The position numbers were made by a program, and so were the translations under genes. Below are positions 12,753 to 27,100 of a DNA stretch of 64,000 nt, piece by piece. Under the pieces are notes generated by a model. The model saw nothing but the letters and a program-made list of their open reading frames with translations. It was not told the origin of the DNA and did no database searches. Each line of letters opens with the position of its first letter. Positions within the stretch are counted from its first letter, which is position 1. Source of the stretch: Hemerocallis citrina (lineage: Eukaryota > Streptophyta > Magnoliopsida > Asparagales > Asphodelaceae); contig CM030358.1 in NCBI GenBank assembly GCA_017893485.1, positions 253,745,228-253,809,227 of the forward strand, in the 5' to 3' direction.

Positions 12753-13250
12753 TAATCTACTAGGTTAGTTACTAAAATAAATAATAAGAAAGAAATTAAA
12801 AGAACTTACGAACATGATGATAATTGAATTTAACCTGAAAATAAACATATAAACATAGTAAAGATTGCACAAAGTATTTTTTCTAATCTTCAACCAATCT
12901 ACATACCAATATCCACTCAATCTATATAATTTGTTTTTACATTAATATTCCTTCTCATCTTATACTATATTTATTTTCATTTTCATCTCATAACATCTCA
13001 TAATCTACTAGGTTAGTTACTAAAATAAATAATAAGAAAGAAATTAAAAGAACTTACAAACATGATGATAATTGAATTTAACCTGAAATTAAACATATAA
13101 ACATAGTAAAGATTGCACAAAGTAATTTTTCTAATCTTCAACCAATCTACATACCAACATCCACTCAATTTATATAATTTGTTTTTTTTACTTTAATATT
13201 CCTTATCTTATACTATATTCATTTTCATTTTCATCTCATAACATCTCATA
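12753..13250. repeat. 248-bp tandem duplication within LTR B
   Basis: The block starting TAATCTACTAGGTTAGTTAC at 12753 is repeated from 13001 with a few substitutions and small indels, ending in TCATCTCATAACATCTCATA in both copies. Confidence 0.9.
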
Positions 13251-14120
13251 ATACATTAACATTCATTCTCCTTTTATATTACCGTTTACTTTCGTTTTTA
13301 TTCTTATTTCATCATACTGCTTATTTTAATTGTCATTCTCATTTTAACATATACTTTTCTTTATATTTCATTCTCATCTCATCATACAACTTACTTTACT
13401 TCTCATTCTTATTAGATAATATATCTTACTTTCATATTCATTCACATATCATATTACAACTCACTTTAACTTTCATTCTCATCTCATAATATAACTTTAA
13501 CTTTCATTCACATCTCATACTACAACTATCATATCAACACCTCACCGATCCACCTTGGAGTTGTGCCTAGGCAGGCAGTTTCCACCATTTCAAGAGAATT
13601 AGCGGGTGAGTAGTTTCTAGACACAATTTCAAAGCGTACCAAACTCATATTATATCATGTTTTTATTTTAACAACCATCCCCATCACATAATACAGATTA
13701 CTTTTATTTTTCATCACATAATACACCTTATTTTACTTTTCATTCTCATAATACATTTTACTATACTTTTCATTCACATAATACATAACACATTTTCAAT
13801 AATTTTTATTTTTATTCAAATAACACATTTTCTTTACTTATCATATGCATTTACATAATTATAACACATTTTCTTTTCTTATCATCTTCATTCCCACAAC
13901 ACAATTTCTTTACTTTTTATTCTTATTTCATAACACATTTGCTTTATTTTTCATGCTCATTCACATAACCCATTTTCTTTACTTTTTCATTCCCATTTCG
14001 TATCATACACTTTCTTTACTTTCTCATTCTTAATTCATATCATACCCATTTTTTTAATTTTTCGACCAGTACCCCACAACATCCCAAATACTGAAGCCAC
14101 TAGCTTAGTAAACACGCTGA

Positions 14121-14215
14121 CCACTGCCCACCAAGGGTCTTACGCATCCGATCGCTGCCCACAAAGGATCTTACGCATCACATCGCTGCCCACCAAGGGT
14201 CTTACACATTCCTCA
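14121..14215. repeat. About 31-bp tandem repeat, three copies
   Basis: The unit CTGCCCACCAAGGGTCTTAC plus a variable spacer is present three times with substitutions, inside LTR B. Confidence 0.8.
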
Positions 14216-17200
14216 AGACCTATGCCGATAGCTTAGTCAAATAAATTCACCAATATATATATGTATCTATATATCACCAATATACCAACATACTATCACC
14301 CATATAATATCGCTAATAATATCACCAAGAATATCACTTGTAATCCCATTTGGGTAATATAATACCAATTATTTATCTTCTCATTTTATCACATATTATG
14401 CATACACCATGTTATTTAACTTGTAATATTATCACCTATTATGTATATACCATGCTATTTATCTTATCATATCCTTATATCACATATTATTTCACCTTAA
14501 TCTCTTGCATATCATACATATACCAAGCCATAAATTTCATTTTTTTTATCATATCTAATTCTCATTTATCAGCCATATGTCATATGTACATCATGTCAGT
14601 TAACACATCATAATATGATATATTTAATTTCTATTTATCACCCGCATATCATACATACACCATGCCTTAAATCACTTCATATTATCATATATAAACCCAA
14701 TATATCACTATAGCACAAAATATTCAAAATCATGCAAATACACCACACAGTATAGTTTCAACTATTACAATTCTGTATTTTCTATTAATTCCTTATCCGA
14801 CCATAACTATCGCAAATTACATTGGATAAGTCTAAAATTTTTCTACAACATAAATATATCTAGTATGATCATACTCACTTGTCAAAACACAGAAACTCGG
14901 TATACAGCTCCTCCGATATACGTCCAAGGTCGCTACCACTGCCTATTACCTAGTTTGAATTTCAATTAGTGTTAAAAGCTTCCAAATCAGTCCAATTTTA
15001 CAGCTAGAAATGCTTTGATTTATCACAGGCATTTCATTGAATGCCTTGCGTGCATTATACGCATGCGCACCCTCACAATTTTATTAATTAGGTTTTGAGC
15101 CTATAAATTTCTCCAAAATTATTCTAAGTTGTTTGTCAAAATTTACAACAATTTATATGGGCACTCTCTAATAAATTTAAGCCATAAACTCTTTTAATTT
15201 CAAACCCAAAACCCTAACTCTTTTCAGATTTACTCCTACCATATCCATAAAGAATTAATCGCTTCTAACATGAAGATTATCTCCCAATCTCCATACTACC
15301 CTAATTCTCTTGTCAAAAATTAGAAACATACAACCCTATACAATTTAATGAAATAAATTCTCACATTCCAGAAGCTAATCCGAGAAACCAATACCGGGAT
15401 GTTGAAGAGCACCCTCCAATTAGCTAAAACCCCCTAAAATTTTCTTTAAATGACTAGGAATTTATGGGATTTGGAAAAACTCTAAAATGAAGAAATGAAG
15501 AAGAGGAGGTCGGGTTTCTTTTGCTGGACGGAAATGTGGGGAAGAAGGGGAGGGCTAGATTTTGTAAATAAAGGGGAAAATTAATTATTAGTCCCTCATA
15601 GACTCTTTCATTACTTTTATATCCTTCTAGTTCTATCTTTCATGATAAATTTCAATAAAACCCACTCCACCAAATGAATAAATAAATAAATTAAGAAGAA
15701 TATAATCTAAATATGTAGTAAAAAAATGTGATAACTTATTATGTACAACTTGGAATCCAAATCCTTCGAATGTTCTAGAAAGTAGATTCAAGGAACTCTG
15801 GCTTTCATTTACAAGGTTTAATCTAATTCCAATAGTAACCGGGTCAAAATCTCAAAATAACATGGAGCAACAAGTAGGCCAGCAAGTCAATTAATTATCA
15901 ATTAGCAACAAACGTTGTGTACAAGCATATAACTCCATGGAAATAATTAATAGGGAATTAATCTTAGTCATTGTGGTGGAATTCTACTATTAACAAGACA
16001 TCATAGCATGAATATCATTTCTAATCGAACAAGCATTCAATCATCATTCTTTACATGTATGTTTCTAATCTATATATTTGTGTGGTGTATGCATGTGACA
16101 ATATATAACAAGGCTTGAGTTTGAATCAAGGGGATGACACGAGAAGAGAACTACTACTTGGTTTCACCGTTAAATCTGTAATAGTCTCTTGAAGAGTATC
16201 AAACAATCAATATATGATAATCAAATCAAACTGCGTGTGGGGATCAACATAATTTCTTGAAAAAGAATAAAGAAAAACTAGTTCAAGAGGAAACCTTGCC
16301 TTTTAGACGATTAATCCGAATGTTAACGAAGATGGTATGAAAAGATCCAACGGCGGCAACACGTGCAAACGATGAGGCAGCAAGACAGCAACTCAACAAA
16401 AGGGTGGCTCAGCAGTGGCAATGGTAGCCTCGGGTGCTGGTCCGGTTGGAGGGCAATCGCTGGAGGAGGTCGGGAGAAGGTTGCGGGGATTGGTGGAGAG
16501 TGGCAGCGATGGCAGCGGAGGTTGACGGCAGTGGTGAGGTGCAATGGTCGTGCTCGGTGGTCGGGGCTGGCGATGGGTTCTTGGGTGAACAATGGATTAG
16601 CGGAGGTGGAGACGAGGCTTTCGACGCTGCGGTTGGGCTTCGAGTGGTGCAGAGGATGAGTGGCGATGAGACAGGGTTGCATTCTGTGGATCGCAATCGT
16701 GGGATGTTTCGATCGGTGGCGGTCAAGTTGCAGTGGTGGATGAAGGGGACGAGGACAACAGGATGATCAGAATGGGGAAGGTGGTCGATGGAGGAGCAAC
16801 GTGGTGGCTATGGTGATTGGGAGGTACGAAGGTGGAGCTCGGGGTGAGCGGGAAAATAGAGGAAGAAGATGAAGGGTCGGGGGGATTAGGCTATGATTAG
16901 GAGATGATTAAGTTAATTAATAGAGGTTAGGGATGATTAAGGAGGGGCTTAGTGGGTTATTTGAGGGATTAGGGGGGTTTAGTTAGGACCTAGAGGAATG
17001 GGGTAGTGGTGAGACAGTAAAGTAGAGAATTAGGAGATATTGGGGGAGGTGGACGTGGAAAGGGGATTGATCTAGTCAATAGGAAGATAATAGGGGAACT
17101 AAGTTAATGAGTTTAGGTTAACGGGTTTGCGGGTTTGGGTTAGGATCCTAACAAGGAATAATGGGTTAATTAATGGGTTAAATTGAAAGAAGCCAAATAA

Positions 17201-17392
17201 AATAATGTAATAGATGGATCAGACACCTCATACAAAAATAAATAGAGTGTACAAGGATCTCAAGTTCAACAATCAAAATAAAATAAATGGACTTAAAGAA
17301 GATGAATAACAAAAATTTATCATTAAAATAACGAATTATAGGAATGAGAATTACAAAAAGGAAAGTCCGAAAAATCGAAAATATGGGTTACA

Positions 17393-17478
17393 GCTCCGCC
17401 CAGAACTACACCAGTTTCACGTACCCCACTTCTTGATCTTGATGAATTCCATCAACCTCACAATTCGAATGATCGATC
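17393..17478 (-). pseudogene. Displaced 5' leader and gag start of chromovirus copy 1
   Basis: Minus-strand sequence following the PBS matches 61329-61400 of the second copy (GATCGATC, CATCAAGATCAAGAAGTGG, CTGGGCGGAGCT). It joins directly to gag at 10592 once LTR A1 is removed. Confidence 0.85.
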
Positions 17479-17491
17479 GGCTCTAATACCA
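17479..17491 (-). other. Primer-binding site of chromovirus copy 1
   Basis: The minus strand reads TGGTATTAGAGCC, two bases after the end of the 5' LTR. It is complementary to the 3' end of initiator methionine tRNA with one mismatch; the second copy has TGGTATCAGAGCC. Confidence 0.9.
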
Positions 17492-17493
17492 TT

Positions 17494-17965
17494 TCGTGCA
17501 TCACTGTTGGCACCGCTGTGGATATAGTAACTTTTGTAGGTTTCTTGGCCATTAAAGTGTTTGAGAAAGAGGAACTGAATTGCGGGGATGAAAAGAATTA
17601 GAATTGAGCTAGGGTTTGGGGAGGGAACCCTAGACTCTAACATAATGAAGAAAAGGAGAGGAATTAGGCAATCTAATCGACACCCAAACGATGGGTTGAT
17701 CCATTCTATTTATAAGCTTCTTCTACGTGCAACACACGTGCTAGTGTGAGGAAAGGAGAGTTAGTTTGCAGTTACAGTTGACCCCACCTCATTAAATCCA
17801 GACCCTCCACTCTTTACACTCAATGGTTCCTTTATTACATTTTACACTAAAGTCCTTATAACTAGTGGACTGATATGCAATTAAAAGGACAAAAACACAA
17901 GAAACCCAATCTCTATTTACAACATTTCTAGATCATCTACAGCTTCTTCTGCGCTCGTCTTCAGC
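17494..17965 (-). repeat. 5' LTR of chromovirus copy 1, main part
   Basis: It matches 4557-5033 in order. The remaining end of this LTR lies at 27468-27501, beyond the LARD-type insertion, and the split point carries that insertion's TSD TCAGC (17961-17965 and 27463-27467). A TATA box is at 17706-17717. Confidence 0.9.
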
Positions 17966-20900
17966 TGTCACGCCCCGCTTTCCGAAGGAATACGGAATAC
18001 GAGTGCATGATGAAGCCCAGCAAATGATTTTCATCATTCATAAGCTGTAGGATCGACTCAGCATCATAACAAGAATATAACAAGAATATATTCAACCACG
18101 CATGTATGAATAATTTATTAATCAACAGAAAAGCATTTGAAACAAATACAAATATCCCAATAATTTCAAGGTCTGGATCAAAAGAAAAAAAAACTTCGAG
18201 ACTACAAGCCCGTTACAAGTTTTAAGTAGCAAAAACTTTAATAAACTAAAATACAAAGTAATTAAAGCAAGCCTTTTCCCCAAGCGAAGCCTAGAAGGTT
18301 TGCTCACCAATTCCAACAGGCAACTCGTCTCCAAAGTCTATATATAAAAATATAAAAGGGAAAAAACAGATAAAACAAGATAAACGCCCTTAGTGCAAGT
18401 TAGGGCCGCAAGTAGTACAAGCAAGGGTATGAAAACAAGTGCAAGAAATATAAAACAAGATTAGGAATCGAGAATGTATAACATGATAGGGATGTAACAA
18501 GTAGTGAAGTTCAAGAGACTAGATAGTAAGTAAGACAACTCAAGTAATAAGATTGAGTGGCAAGTACTAGTAGTGGGACAAGTAACAAGTGAGCATGTAA
18601 TTATATCAAGCATCAAGTAACAAGTATCAAATACAAGTGTCAAGTAACAAGTATTAAGTAGGTTATCAAGTGTGTACAAGTGGCGAGTTATTCTTAAGTT
18701 TAATGTTTAACTCTATCTAGGTAGCACTTCATGTGTCCATACTTTTACCACATGGTTGCTATTTACAAACAGTAACTTTTAGGCCTAGTGGTGGATTTTA
18801 TAAGGTGGTGTACTCAGGTATCAAGTATCAAGTAAGCAAGGATCATGAATACGAAAATAATGTAACAAGTTCACGAACCAGTTCGTGAATGCATTAGCAA
18901 GTTCAAGAACCAACCGTGGGTTCATGAATACACTAAAGATACAATAAGTTCATGAACCAAATATTGGGTTCATGAATACGCTTAAGATAAAAAAAATTCA
19001 TGAACCAAGTACTGAGAAACACGGGCCCCCTTCCAAGTGCACTTACCTATATTGTCCACTACTATTGTACTCTTTCCCTTAACCCCGAGTTGTTATTTTT
19101 TATTATTATCAACCAAGCATGAAAGTGTACGAAATAGATCAAGTATGAATGATCAAAAACTGGGAATGATTCTATGCTAGGTAGGATACATGTTCGAGGG
19201 TCAAAACAATCAAAATATCAAGAACGACGAGAATTGCAAATCTGAACAGCATGACGTTGCTGTACGAAAACTGAGATTACCATCGCTACAAGAATGCAAA
19301 TGTGGATCTGTCAGAAGTTCTAGAAACTAGACTCCTGTCCGGTTCAAACGCATATAAATAAGATATATAAAATTTGTAGCATTAAGTGTCAAAACAACAA
19401 ACTACACAGGATTTGTGTTCAGCCAGAATTTGTAAAACTGAGTTTATACATATGAAAAAGTTTTGAAATTTTATTAATTAATTCTAGGAAAATTAGGGAA
19501 TGTTATTTAATGTGTCTAGTACCATTATGAAAAATTTCAAGTCATTATCTTATAGGTAGCATAGCTAAACTAATTGTAAAACAAAGTAATGCAACCGTTT
19601 TTATGAATCTGCGATTACAGACACAACAGCAGTAAATCTGTGATATCTCACAAACCGTAACTCGGAATTCAATTCCTTCGAAAGGGTAGTAAACTAGAAA
19701 TCTGGGGCTAAATTTTTTATTTAGGACTCCAGTCTAGATTCTGATGTTATCAGGGTTGAAACAAAAAGTAAAGACGGAATAGCAGCAAACAAAGATAGTT
19801 TTTGCATAAAAGGCCTCATAATTATTATTCATATGGGTCTAAATTAACATGTGTTGCAAATCAAAGTGTAATAGGTATCAACGAAGGTTTGTGACTCTTA
19901 AGATCATGGAATTGGTAAGGAACAAAATAAGATCAACAAATGATGAGCCAAAGATGAGTCACATTTACAATCTACTTGCAGTATTTTCAAATAACCCCTT
20001 GTACTAGAATAATAAATTGTACAAAAAGATACTTGCCTTAATTGGATGAGGGCATTGATCGGCGATCAAGATCGGACGGATAAGATCGGTGTGGATCTTG
20101 ATGGCGATCAAGATTGATGAAGACCGGCCGCTTAGATCGCTCTGATCAGGTCACGATGATGGCCTTGATCTTGATGAGATCAGATGGCCCAGATTAAATC
20201 AATCAAATATCTTTTCCTTCTTCTTCTTCACAGTGACAAAGAGAGGGAGAGTTGGCGGGAGAGGGGATGGCAACTTTTGGCGGGGACGCTGGCGGCGGAT
20301 GCAATCGAGGAGAGACGACAGTGACCAGGGAGGTGGCTGAGCGGTGCTCTGTTTCGGCGGAGAACAGAGGAGGTGCGGCGATGGGTTCGAATGGTGATGA
20401 GGCTGAGGGGGATGACGACGAGGACGGGGCACAGACGATGGGGTAAAGGGTCGTGGCGTTGACGAAGTTAATGGGTTCGGGAGTGAGGTGAGGCGAGGAA
20501 GACGATGGTGGATTCGATGTTGAGGTGGCGACTCAACGACGGGGTGTCGAGGAGACGGGGATGAGGGTGAAGAGGTTAGTCGACGGTATTGGTTTCGGAG
20601 ATCGAGGCGAGGAGGATGAGTTTGCGATGAGGGAGACTATGGGTTTGGATTGAGGGCGACGGGGATGGTTGTGAGAGCGGAGCAAGGGGATGATGGCAAA
20701 GGTGATGGGAATGGGTGGAGTCGAAGGCAGCGACGGAACGAGGGGTGGCGAAGTCTAGGGGATTTCGGCAATGGCGGAGCTCTGGAGGTAGAAGAAAGGA
20801 TTGGCGGCTGATGCGGGGTTTCAACAATAATTAGGTTAGGGTTAACCTAGGTTTAGGGGTTAATTAGGTTTATATAGTATAGGGTTTTGGGTTTTGGGTT

Positions 20901-21186
20901 ATTGGATAGCGGGTTTGAGTGGGATCCAAAAGGAGATTGAGTTAAAATTCACTATAATTAGGAAAAATGAATTAGATAAGATGAAACAGTCAAATCCCCA
21001 TGAAGAACAACAAATTAGAGCGGATAGGAAAGATGCAATTGAAATAAATATTGGCACAAAATTGAGTCAAAACAAAATAGATGACTTCTATTAGAACTGG
21101 AACAAAAATACAGATTCTCAAATTGATAATAGAGTACAAGAATGAAATACAGCAGAAATATGCAAATACAGGAAACAGGGGTTAGA
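17966..21186 (-). repeat. 3' LTR of the LARD-type element
   Basis: It matches 24181-27462 throughout with many substitutions. The inner terminus is TCTAACCCC instead of TGTAACCCC on the minus strand. A TATA-like box (minus TATATAAACC) is at 20867-20876, followed downstream by the C-rich (minus-strand) block at 20240-20830, whose overlapping open frames on both strands look noncoding. Confidence 0.85.
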
Positions 21187-21203
21187 AATCCTACCCACCT
21201 TAC
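21187..21203 (-). other. Polypurine tract of the LARD-type element
   Basis: The minus strand reads AAGGTGGGTAGGATT immediately upstream of the 3' LTR. Confidence 0.6.
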
Positions 21204-22070
21204 AACAAAATTTCGTCTTTGAAATTTGCTCAGGCGGTACATAGGACAAGGCAAAAACAAACTTGGGAAGTAACAAAACAAGAGTTAAAGGGAAAGGAAC
21301 AAAGAAGTGGAAACACCAGAAAAAGAAGGAAGTGGATAACAACGATGTCAAATGGAATGCATGAAAGAGAATAAACGGTATCAAAAGGAAAGAACAGCGC
21401 AAGATAACAAAGCAAGGAGATGAAGAAATAGATAGAGATAGAATCGAAAAAAGGATGGACAAGGAAGAGTTGAACCAAGCAATGAGTCAACGGATGAGGA
21501 TGAATACAAGGAATAGAGGAAAGCAAACAATACAAAGAACTAGAAACAACAAGGGGATCTTGGGACCTGTGGGTTATGGGCCCACCATGCTTCTGCTACA
21601 CTACTCCGATGGTGATGTCCCAAGCAACATACATGTCGCTGTAGGCCACATAACACCAAACGACGAACCAAGCAGGAAGACAAGACTGAGACACCAGGAT
21701 CAAGGAGAGTATGGGCTCAAGATAGATATAAATAAATAATGCAAAATGAATATAAAGCTAGGCTTCAAATTAAATAATTAAAAGATATGCTATAGATCAA
21801 AACTAATGGGCTTTAACAAAAATAATAATAATAAAAAATTTTAATTATAAAAATAATAATATTCATAATAATATAATAGTAATAACAATAATAAAATAAT
21901 AATAACAATAATATTAAAAATAATAATAGAAATATAATAACAGTAATAAAAATAATCATAATCAAACTAGTAATAATAATAATAATAAAATTAAAAATGT
22001 TAACAATACCGATAATAATGATAATACATACACGACAAAATAGGATTCAACACATTCATGAAAATAATGC

Positions 22071-22115
<45 letters not shown>

Positions 22116-22124
22116 TATAATAAT

Positions 22125-22162
<38 letters not shown>

Positions 22163-24156
22163 TACTGGTAAGAATAATAATGCAAGACCGAATATAATTT
22201 GGGTTCAACATTTTTTTTGTATGAAGGTAATTCAATATTAACAACAACAATAAAATAATGAAAACAACAATAATAATTGCAATAGTAATATCAATAATAA
22301 TAATGATACCAATAATAATAACGAAATCCATAGCAATAATAATAACATTATAAAACAAAATAAGAATTTGGTTTATCAACTCTATAAATAAATCAAACAG
22401 GAATATATATAGTCGATCAATTATAAATGGAAGGTGAAGTCAAAATACACCATTAATCCCTAATCGTAAGAAAACAGGGAGACTATTCACATAGAATAGG
22501 AAGTCAAAAGTGAAGAGATAAAACCCAAATATAAGAAGGTTGATAACCATACAAACAACTAATGAACACAAACTTTAAAGGTGATATAAAAAAAATAGTT
22601 TTGGAAAAATAACCAGTCAAGACACATAGAAATACGAACAAATTTAGCTAGGTAAAGAAAATATTAATAATAATGAATGTAAAAGACATATAATAATTAG
22701 TGAATGTTGACATTATAATCAATACTCGAAAAAATACATTAAAGGGTAACAAGCAAAATAGACCAAAATATATATATGCAAGAAGACTTAAAAAGCAGTT
22801 TATTAAATATTACAAAAGTAAGCGTCAAATCATTAATTAGGACGTGGAAACAAAAGTATGTGAGAAATCTAAAATGTTAAAGAGTTAAAAAACGGTGGCA
22901 ATAAATAGTAATTCACAAAAGAACCAAAACTTAGACCATAGTTGATGTACTCAATCTTAACATAAATGTTTAAAAAAAAATTGTAAACACAAATTAGAGT
23001 AAAATCAACTATACTAGTTCAAATTGTATGGAAACATAAAGTGTAATTGTATAAGCAAAATGTCATAAAAAAAAAATTTCTTTACCATTGGTTTCATTAT
23101 ATAAGTAAAAAGTTTTGAAATATCAATTAGTAAATAGGTAGAAAATCTTACCTCCTTAACATCAAGTTGCATGTTTGCCTTCACGACATCAAGTTCCAGG
23201 TTGTCGTCTGCATATTGGTTGCACATTTTGCCTCCCCGACATCCAGTTGCAATTTGCCTCCATTGACATTGAGTTGCATATTTGCCATCTCGACATTAGG
23301 TTGCACCGAAATGGTAAAATGGAAGATGTAACCTTCCATATGCACAGGGATATGGGACAAATAATTTAAGTATGATGTTATGTTTTGAAATTTGTGATAT
23401 GAAAATAGTAGAAAAGTAAGAAATGGAGTTGAAAGTCACACAATGGAATATCAAAATAGATGTATAGATTATAAATATCAAACACAATAGTACAAAATAG
23501 TAGTAGTTAAAATGATTTATAAAAGTAGGGAGAAAACAGAATGAGATACATGCATAAGCACAATGCAAATGTGAATGAGGAAATAAATATGCAGTGTAGA
23601 AAATTTACACAATAAATATATAATAAAAATATATAGTAACGTAGGAATTAAACAAGCCTCTAACATGTCGTTGAAGATCCACCGATGCCGATCGACGAAC
23701 CAAGCTGAAAGAAAAGAATGGATAGCACTGGAATTTAAGGAGAACAAGATAGGGAAAAAACAACTAGTATGATACACAATATGAATCAACAAATGAAGCT
23801 GAATGCAAGAAACAGAAAGTAATGAATGACACATGAGCTGAAATAAGAAGGGATCAACGAAGTAAGCAGAAATAAGAGATTGCTTGCACCGGAACCAAAA
23901 GAACAAGGGTACAAAAACAATAAATTTATTCCTAATACGAAATCAACAAATCAGGACGACAATAAGAGATGGAAGGAAATAAGGAATCAAAGAATTGAAT
24001 ATGAAGGGATCAAAATGAATGGGATAAGACTAGTGTCGAGATCGAGTTGAATATCAAATTGTTCATGTGATTGCATGGCCTGTTTAAAGTTGAGTTAATC
24101 CTGACTGAGTCAAGCCTGTCTAATGCATTAGTCAAACTAACACATTAGCCAAACCT
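21204..24156 (-). other. Noncoding internal region of the LARD-type element
   Basis: Mostly AT-rich. An open frame at 21455-21739 (plus strand) has no recognisable motif. A tandem repeat of about 35 bp with CGACATCAAGTTGCA-like words lies at 23157-23305. Two short related blocks (ACGACGAACCAAGC near 21660, TCGACGAACCAAGC near 23694) suggest internal duplication. No retroviral domain was seen. Confidence 0.7.
21820..22345. repeat. (ATA)n/(AAT)n microsatellite tract
   Basis: Degenerate AAT/ATA repeats over about 0.5 kb, with a nearly pure run at 22068-22160. Poly-isoleucine and poly-tyrosine frames predicted across it are artefacts of the repeat. Confidence 0.95.
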
Positions 24157-24170
24157 GAGCTCTGATACCA
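24157..24170 (-). other. Primer-binding site of the LARD-type element
   Basis: The minus strand reads TGGTATCAGAGCTC, complementary to the initiator-Met tRNA 3' end, 10 bases after the LTR end at 24181. Confidence 0.8.
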
Positions 24171-24180
24171 CTAAAAACCT

Positions 24181-27100
24181 TATTACACCCCGCTTACCAA
24201 AGGAATACAGAATATGAGTGCCTGACGAAGCCCAACGAATGATTTTTATCATTCATAAGCTGTAGGATCGATTCAGCATCATAACAAGAATATATTCAAC
24301 TACGCATGCATGAGTAATTCATTAATCAATAGAAAAGCAATTGAAACAAATACAAATATCCCAATAAGTTCAAGATCTGGATCAAAAGAAAGAAAACTTC
24401 AGAACTATAAGCCCGTTACAAGTTTTAAGTAGCAACAAATTTAATAAACTCAAATACAAATCAATTAAAGCAAGTCTTTTCTCCAAGCGAAGCCTAGAAG
24501 GTTTGCTCATCAATTCCAGTAGGCAACTCATTTCCAAAGTCTGTATATAAAAATATAAAAGGGAAAAATAGAGAAAACAAGACAAACACCCTTAGTGCAA
24601 GTTAGGGCCACAAGTAGTACAAGCAAGGGTTTGAAAATAAGTGCAAGAAATATGAAACAAGATTGGGAATCAAGAATGTATAACATGATATGATAAGGAT
24701 GCAACAAGTAGTGAAGTTTAAGAGACTAGCTAGTAAGTAAGATAACTCAAGTAACATGATTGGGTGGCAAGTACTAGTAGTGGGACAAGTAACAAATGAG
24801 CATGTAATTGTATCAAGCATCAAGTAACAAGTATCATGTACAAGTGTCAAGTAACAAGCATTAAGTAGGTTATCAAGTGTGTACAAGTGGCAAGTTATTC
24901 TTAAGTTTAATGTTTAACTTTATCTCGGTAGCACTTCATACGTCCTTACTTTTACCACATGGTTGCTACTTACAAACAGTTATGTTTAGGCCTAGTGGTG
25001 GATTTTATAGGACGGTGTACTTAGGTATCAAGTATCAAGCAAGTAAGGTTCATGAATACAAAAATAATGTAACAAGTTCACGAACCAGTTCGTGAATGCA
25101 TTAACAAGTTCAAGAACCAACCGTGGGTTCATGAATACACTAAAGATACAACAAGTTCATGAACCAAGTAATGGGTTCATAAATACACTCAAGATACAAT
25201 AAGTTTATGAACCAAGTACTGGAAAACACGGGCCCCCTTCTGAGTACACTTATCTATATTGTCCACTACTATGGTCTTTCACTGAACCCCGGCTTGTTAT
25301 TTATTATTATTATCAACCAAGCATGAAAGTGTGCGAAACAGGTGAAGTATGCATGATCAAAAACAAATGCTAGGCAGGATACATGTTCGAGGGTCAAAAC
25401 AATCAAAATATTAAGAACGACAAGAATTTAAAATCTGGACAGCATGACGTTGCTGCACCAAAACTGAGATTACCGCCGTTACAAGAATGCAAATGTGGAT
25501 CCGTCAAATGGTATAAAAACTATACTCCTGTCCGGTTCCAATGCATATAAATAAGATATATAAAAGTTGTAGCATCAGGTGTCAAAACAGCAAACTACAC
25601 ATGATTTGTGTTCAACCAGAATTTATAAAACTGAGTTTATACATATGAAACAGGTTTGAAACTTTATTAATTAATTCCAGAAAAATTAGGGAATGTTCAT
25701 TAGTGTGTCTAGTATCATCATGCAAAATTTCAAAGTCATTATCTTACAGGTAGCATAGTCAAATTAATTATAAAACAAAGTGATGCAGCAGTTTTTATGA
25801 ATATGCGATTACAGACACAGCAGCAGTAAATCTGTAATATCTCACAAACCGTAACTCGGAATTCAATTCCGTCAAAATGGTAGTAAACTAGAAATTTGGG
25901 GCTACATTTCATATTTAGGACTCAAGTCCAGATTCTGATGTTATCAGGGTTGAAACAGAAAGTAAATACGGAATAGCAGCAAACAATGATAGTTTTTGCA
26001 TGAAAAGCCTTATAATTATTATTCATATGGGTCTAAATTAACATGTGATGAAAATCAAAGTGTAAAAGGTATCAACGAAGGGTTGTGACTCTTAAGATCT
26101 TGGAATTGGTAAGGAACAAAATAAGATCAACAAACGATGAGCCAAAGAGGAGTCACATTTGCAATCTACTTGCAATATTTTCAAATAACCCCTTGTACTA
26201 GAATAATAAATTATACAAGAAGATACTTGTCTTGATTGGATGAGGGTGTTGATCGGTGATCGAGATCGGATGGATCGGATCGGTGCAGATCTTGATGGCG
26301 ATCAAGATCGATGAAGATCGACAGCTCAGATCGCTCTGATCAGGTCACGATGATGACCACCATCTTGATGAGATCGGATGGCCCAGATTAAATCAACCAA
26401 ATCTCTCTTCCTTCTTCTTCTTCACAGCGACAGAGAGAGGAGAGTTAACGGGAGAGGGGATGGCGACCACGGTGGCGGCTAGCGACCGTGGCGAGGCGAC
26501 TGTCGGCGGGGACGCTGGCGGCGGCTGCAGTCAAGGAGCGACGACAGCGACTAGGGAGGTGGCTGAGCGGTGCTCTGTTTCGGCGGGAGAACAGAGAATG
26601 CACGGTGATGGGTTCGAGCGGTGATAAGGCTGAGGAGGATGACGACAAGGACGGGGCACAGACGATGGGGTAAAGGGTCGCGACGATGACAAAGTTAATG
26701 GGTTCGTGAATGAGGTGAGGCGAGGAATACGATGATGGATTCGATGTTGAGGTGACGACTCAATGACGGGGTGTCGAGGAGATGGGGATGGGGGTGAAGA
26801 GGTGAGTCGATGGTATTGGTTTCGGAGGTCGAGGCGAGGAGGATGAGTTTGCGATGAGGGAGACGTTGGGTTTGGATTTAGGGCAAAGGGGATGGTGGTG
26901 AGAGCGGAGCAAGGGGACGATGGCGAAGGTGATGGGAATGGGTGGAGTCGAAGGCGGTGACGGAACGAGGGGTGGCGAACGCTAGGGGATTTCGGCAATG
27001 GCGGAGCTCCGGAGGTAGAAGAAAGGGTTGGCGGCTGTTGTGGGGTTTCAACAGTAATTAGGTTAGGGTTTACCTAGGTTTAGGAAAATGTTCCATAAGA

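Larger units (their letters stand above)
12062..15650 (-). mobile_element. Probable long LTR B nested in A1, right end uncertain
   Basis: It starts TGTAACACCCC, the shared left terminus of the long LTRs in this window, directly after A-type sequence. The body is AT-rich and noncoding, with long CATTCTCATCTCATAA-type pyrimidine tracts (13200-14060). Near its right end the minus strand has a pyrimidine-rich leader-like segment (15480-15560). A-type sequence resumes somewhere between about 15.65 and 15.75 kb, but I found no matching right TSD for the left GGGAT (12057-12061), so the end coordinate is an estimate. Confidence 0.5.
10593..17392 (-). mobile_element. Long LTR, family A (copy A1), containing LTR B
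   Basis: The left end is TATCACGCCCCGC and the right end ATGGGTTACA, the family-A termini with one change at the left. The TSD is GCTTC (10588-10592) versus GCTCC (17393-17397); comparison with the second chromovirus shows GCTCC is the original target and the left copy has one substitution. A-type sequence fills 10593-12061 and about 15.65-17.39 kb, together close to one 3.2-kb LTR, so this is probably a solo LTR opened by insertion B. The right part holds a G-rich block at 16330-16770 with overlapping open frames on both strands, judged noncoding. Confidence 0.8.

Noticed and set aside
12057..15750. A clean TSD for LTR B
   Set aside because: GGGAT on the left has no match near the right boundary, and A-type repeats make the resumption point ambiguous.
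22000..22379. Poly-isoleucine and poly-tyrosine frames
   Set aside because: Translation of an (AAT)n/(ATA)n microsatellite.
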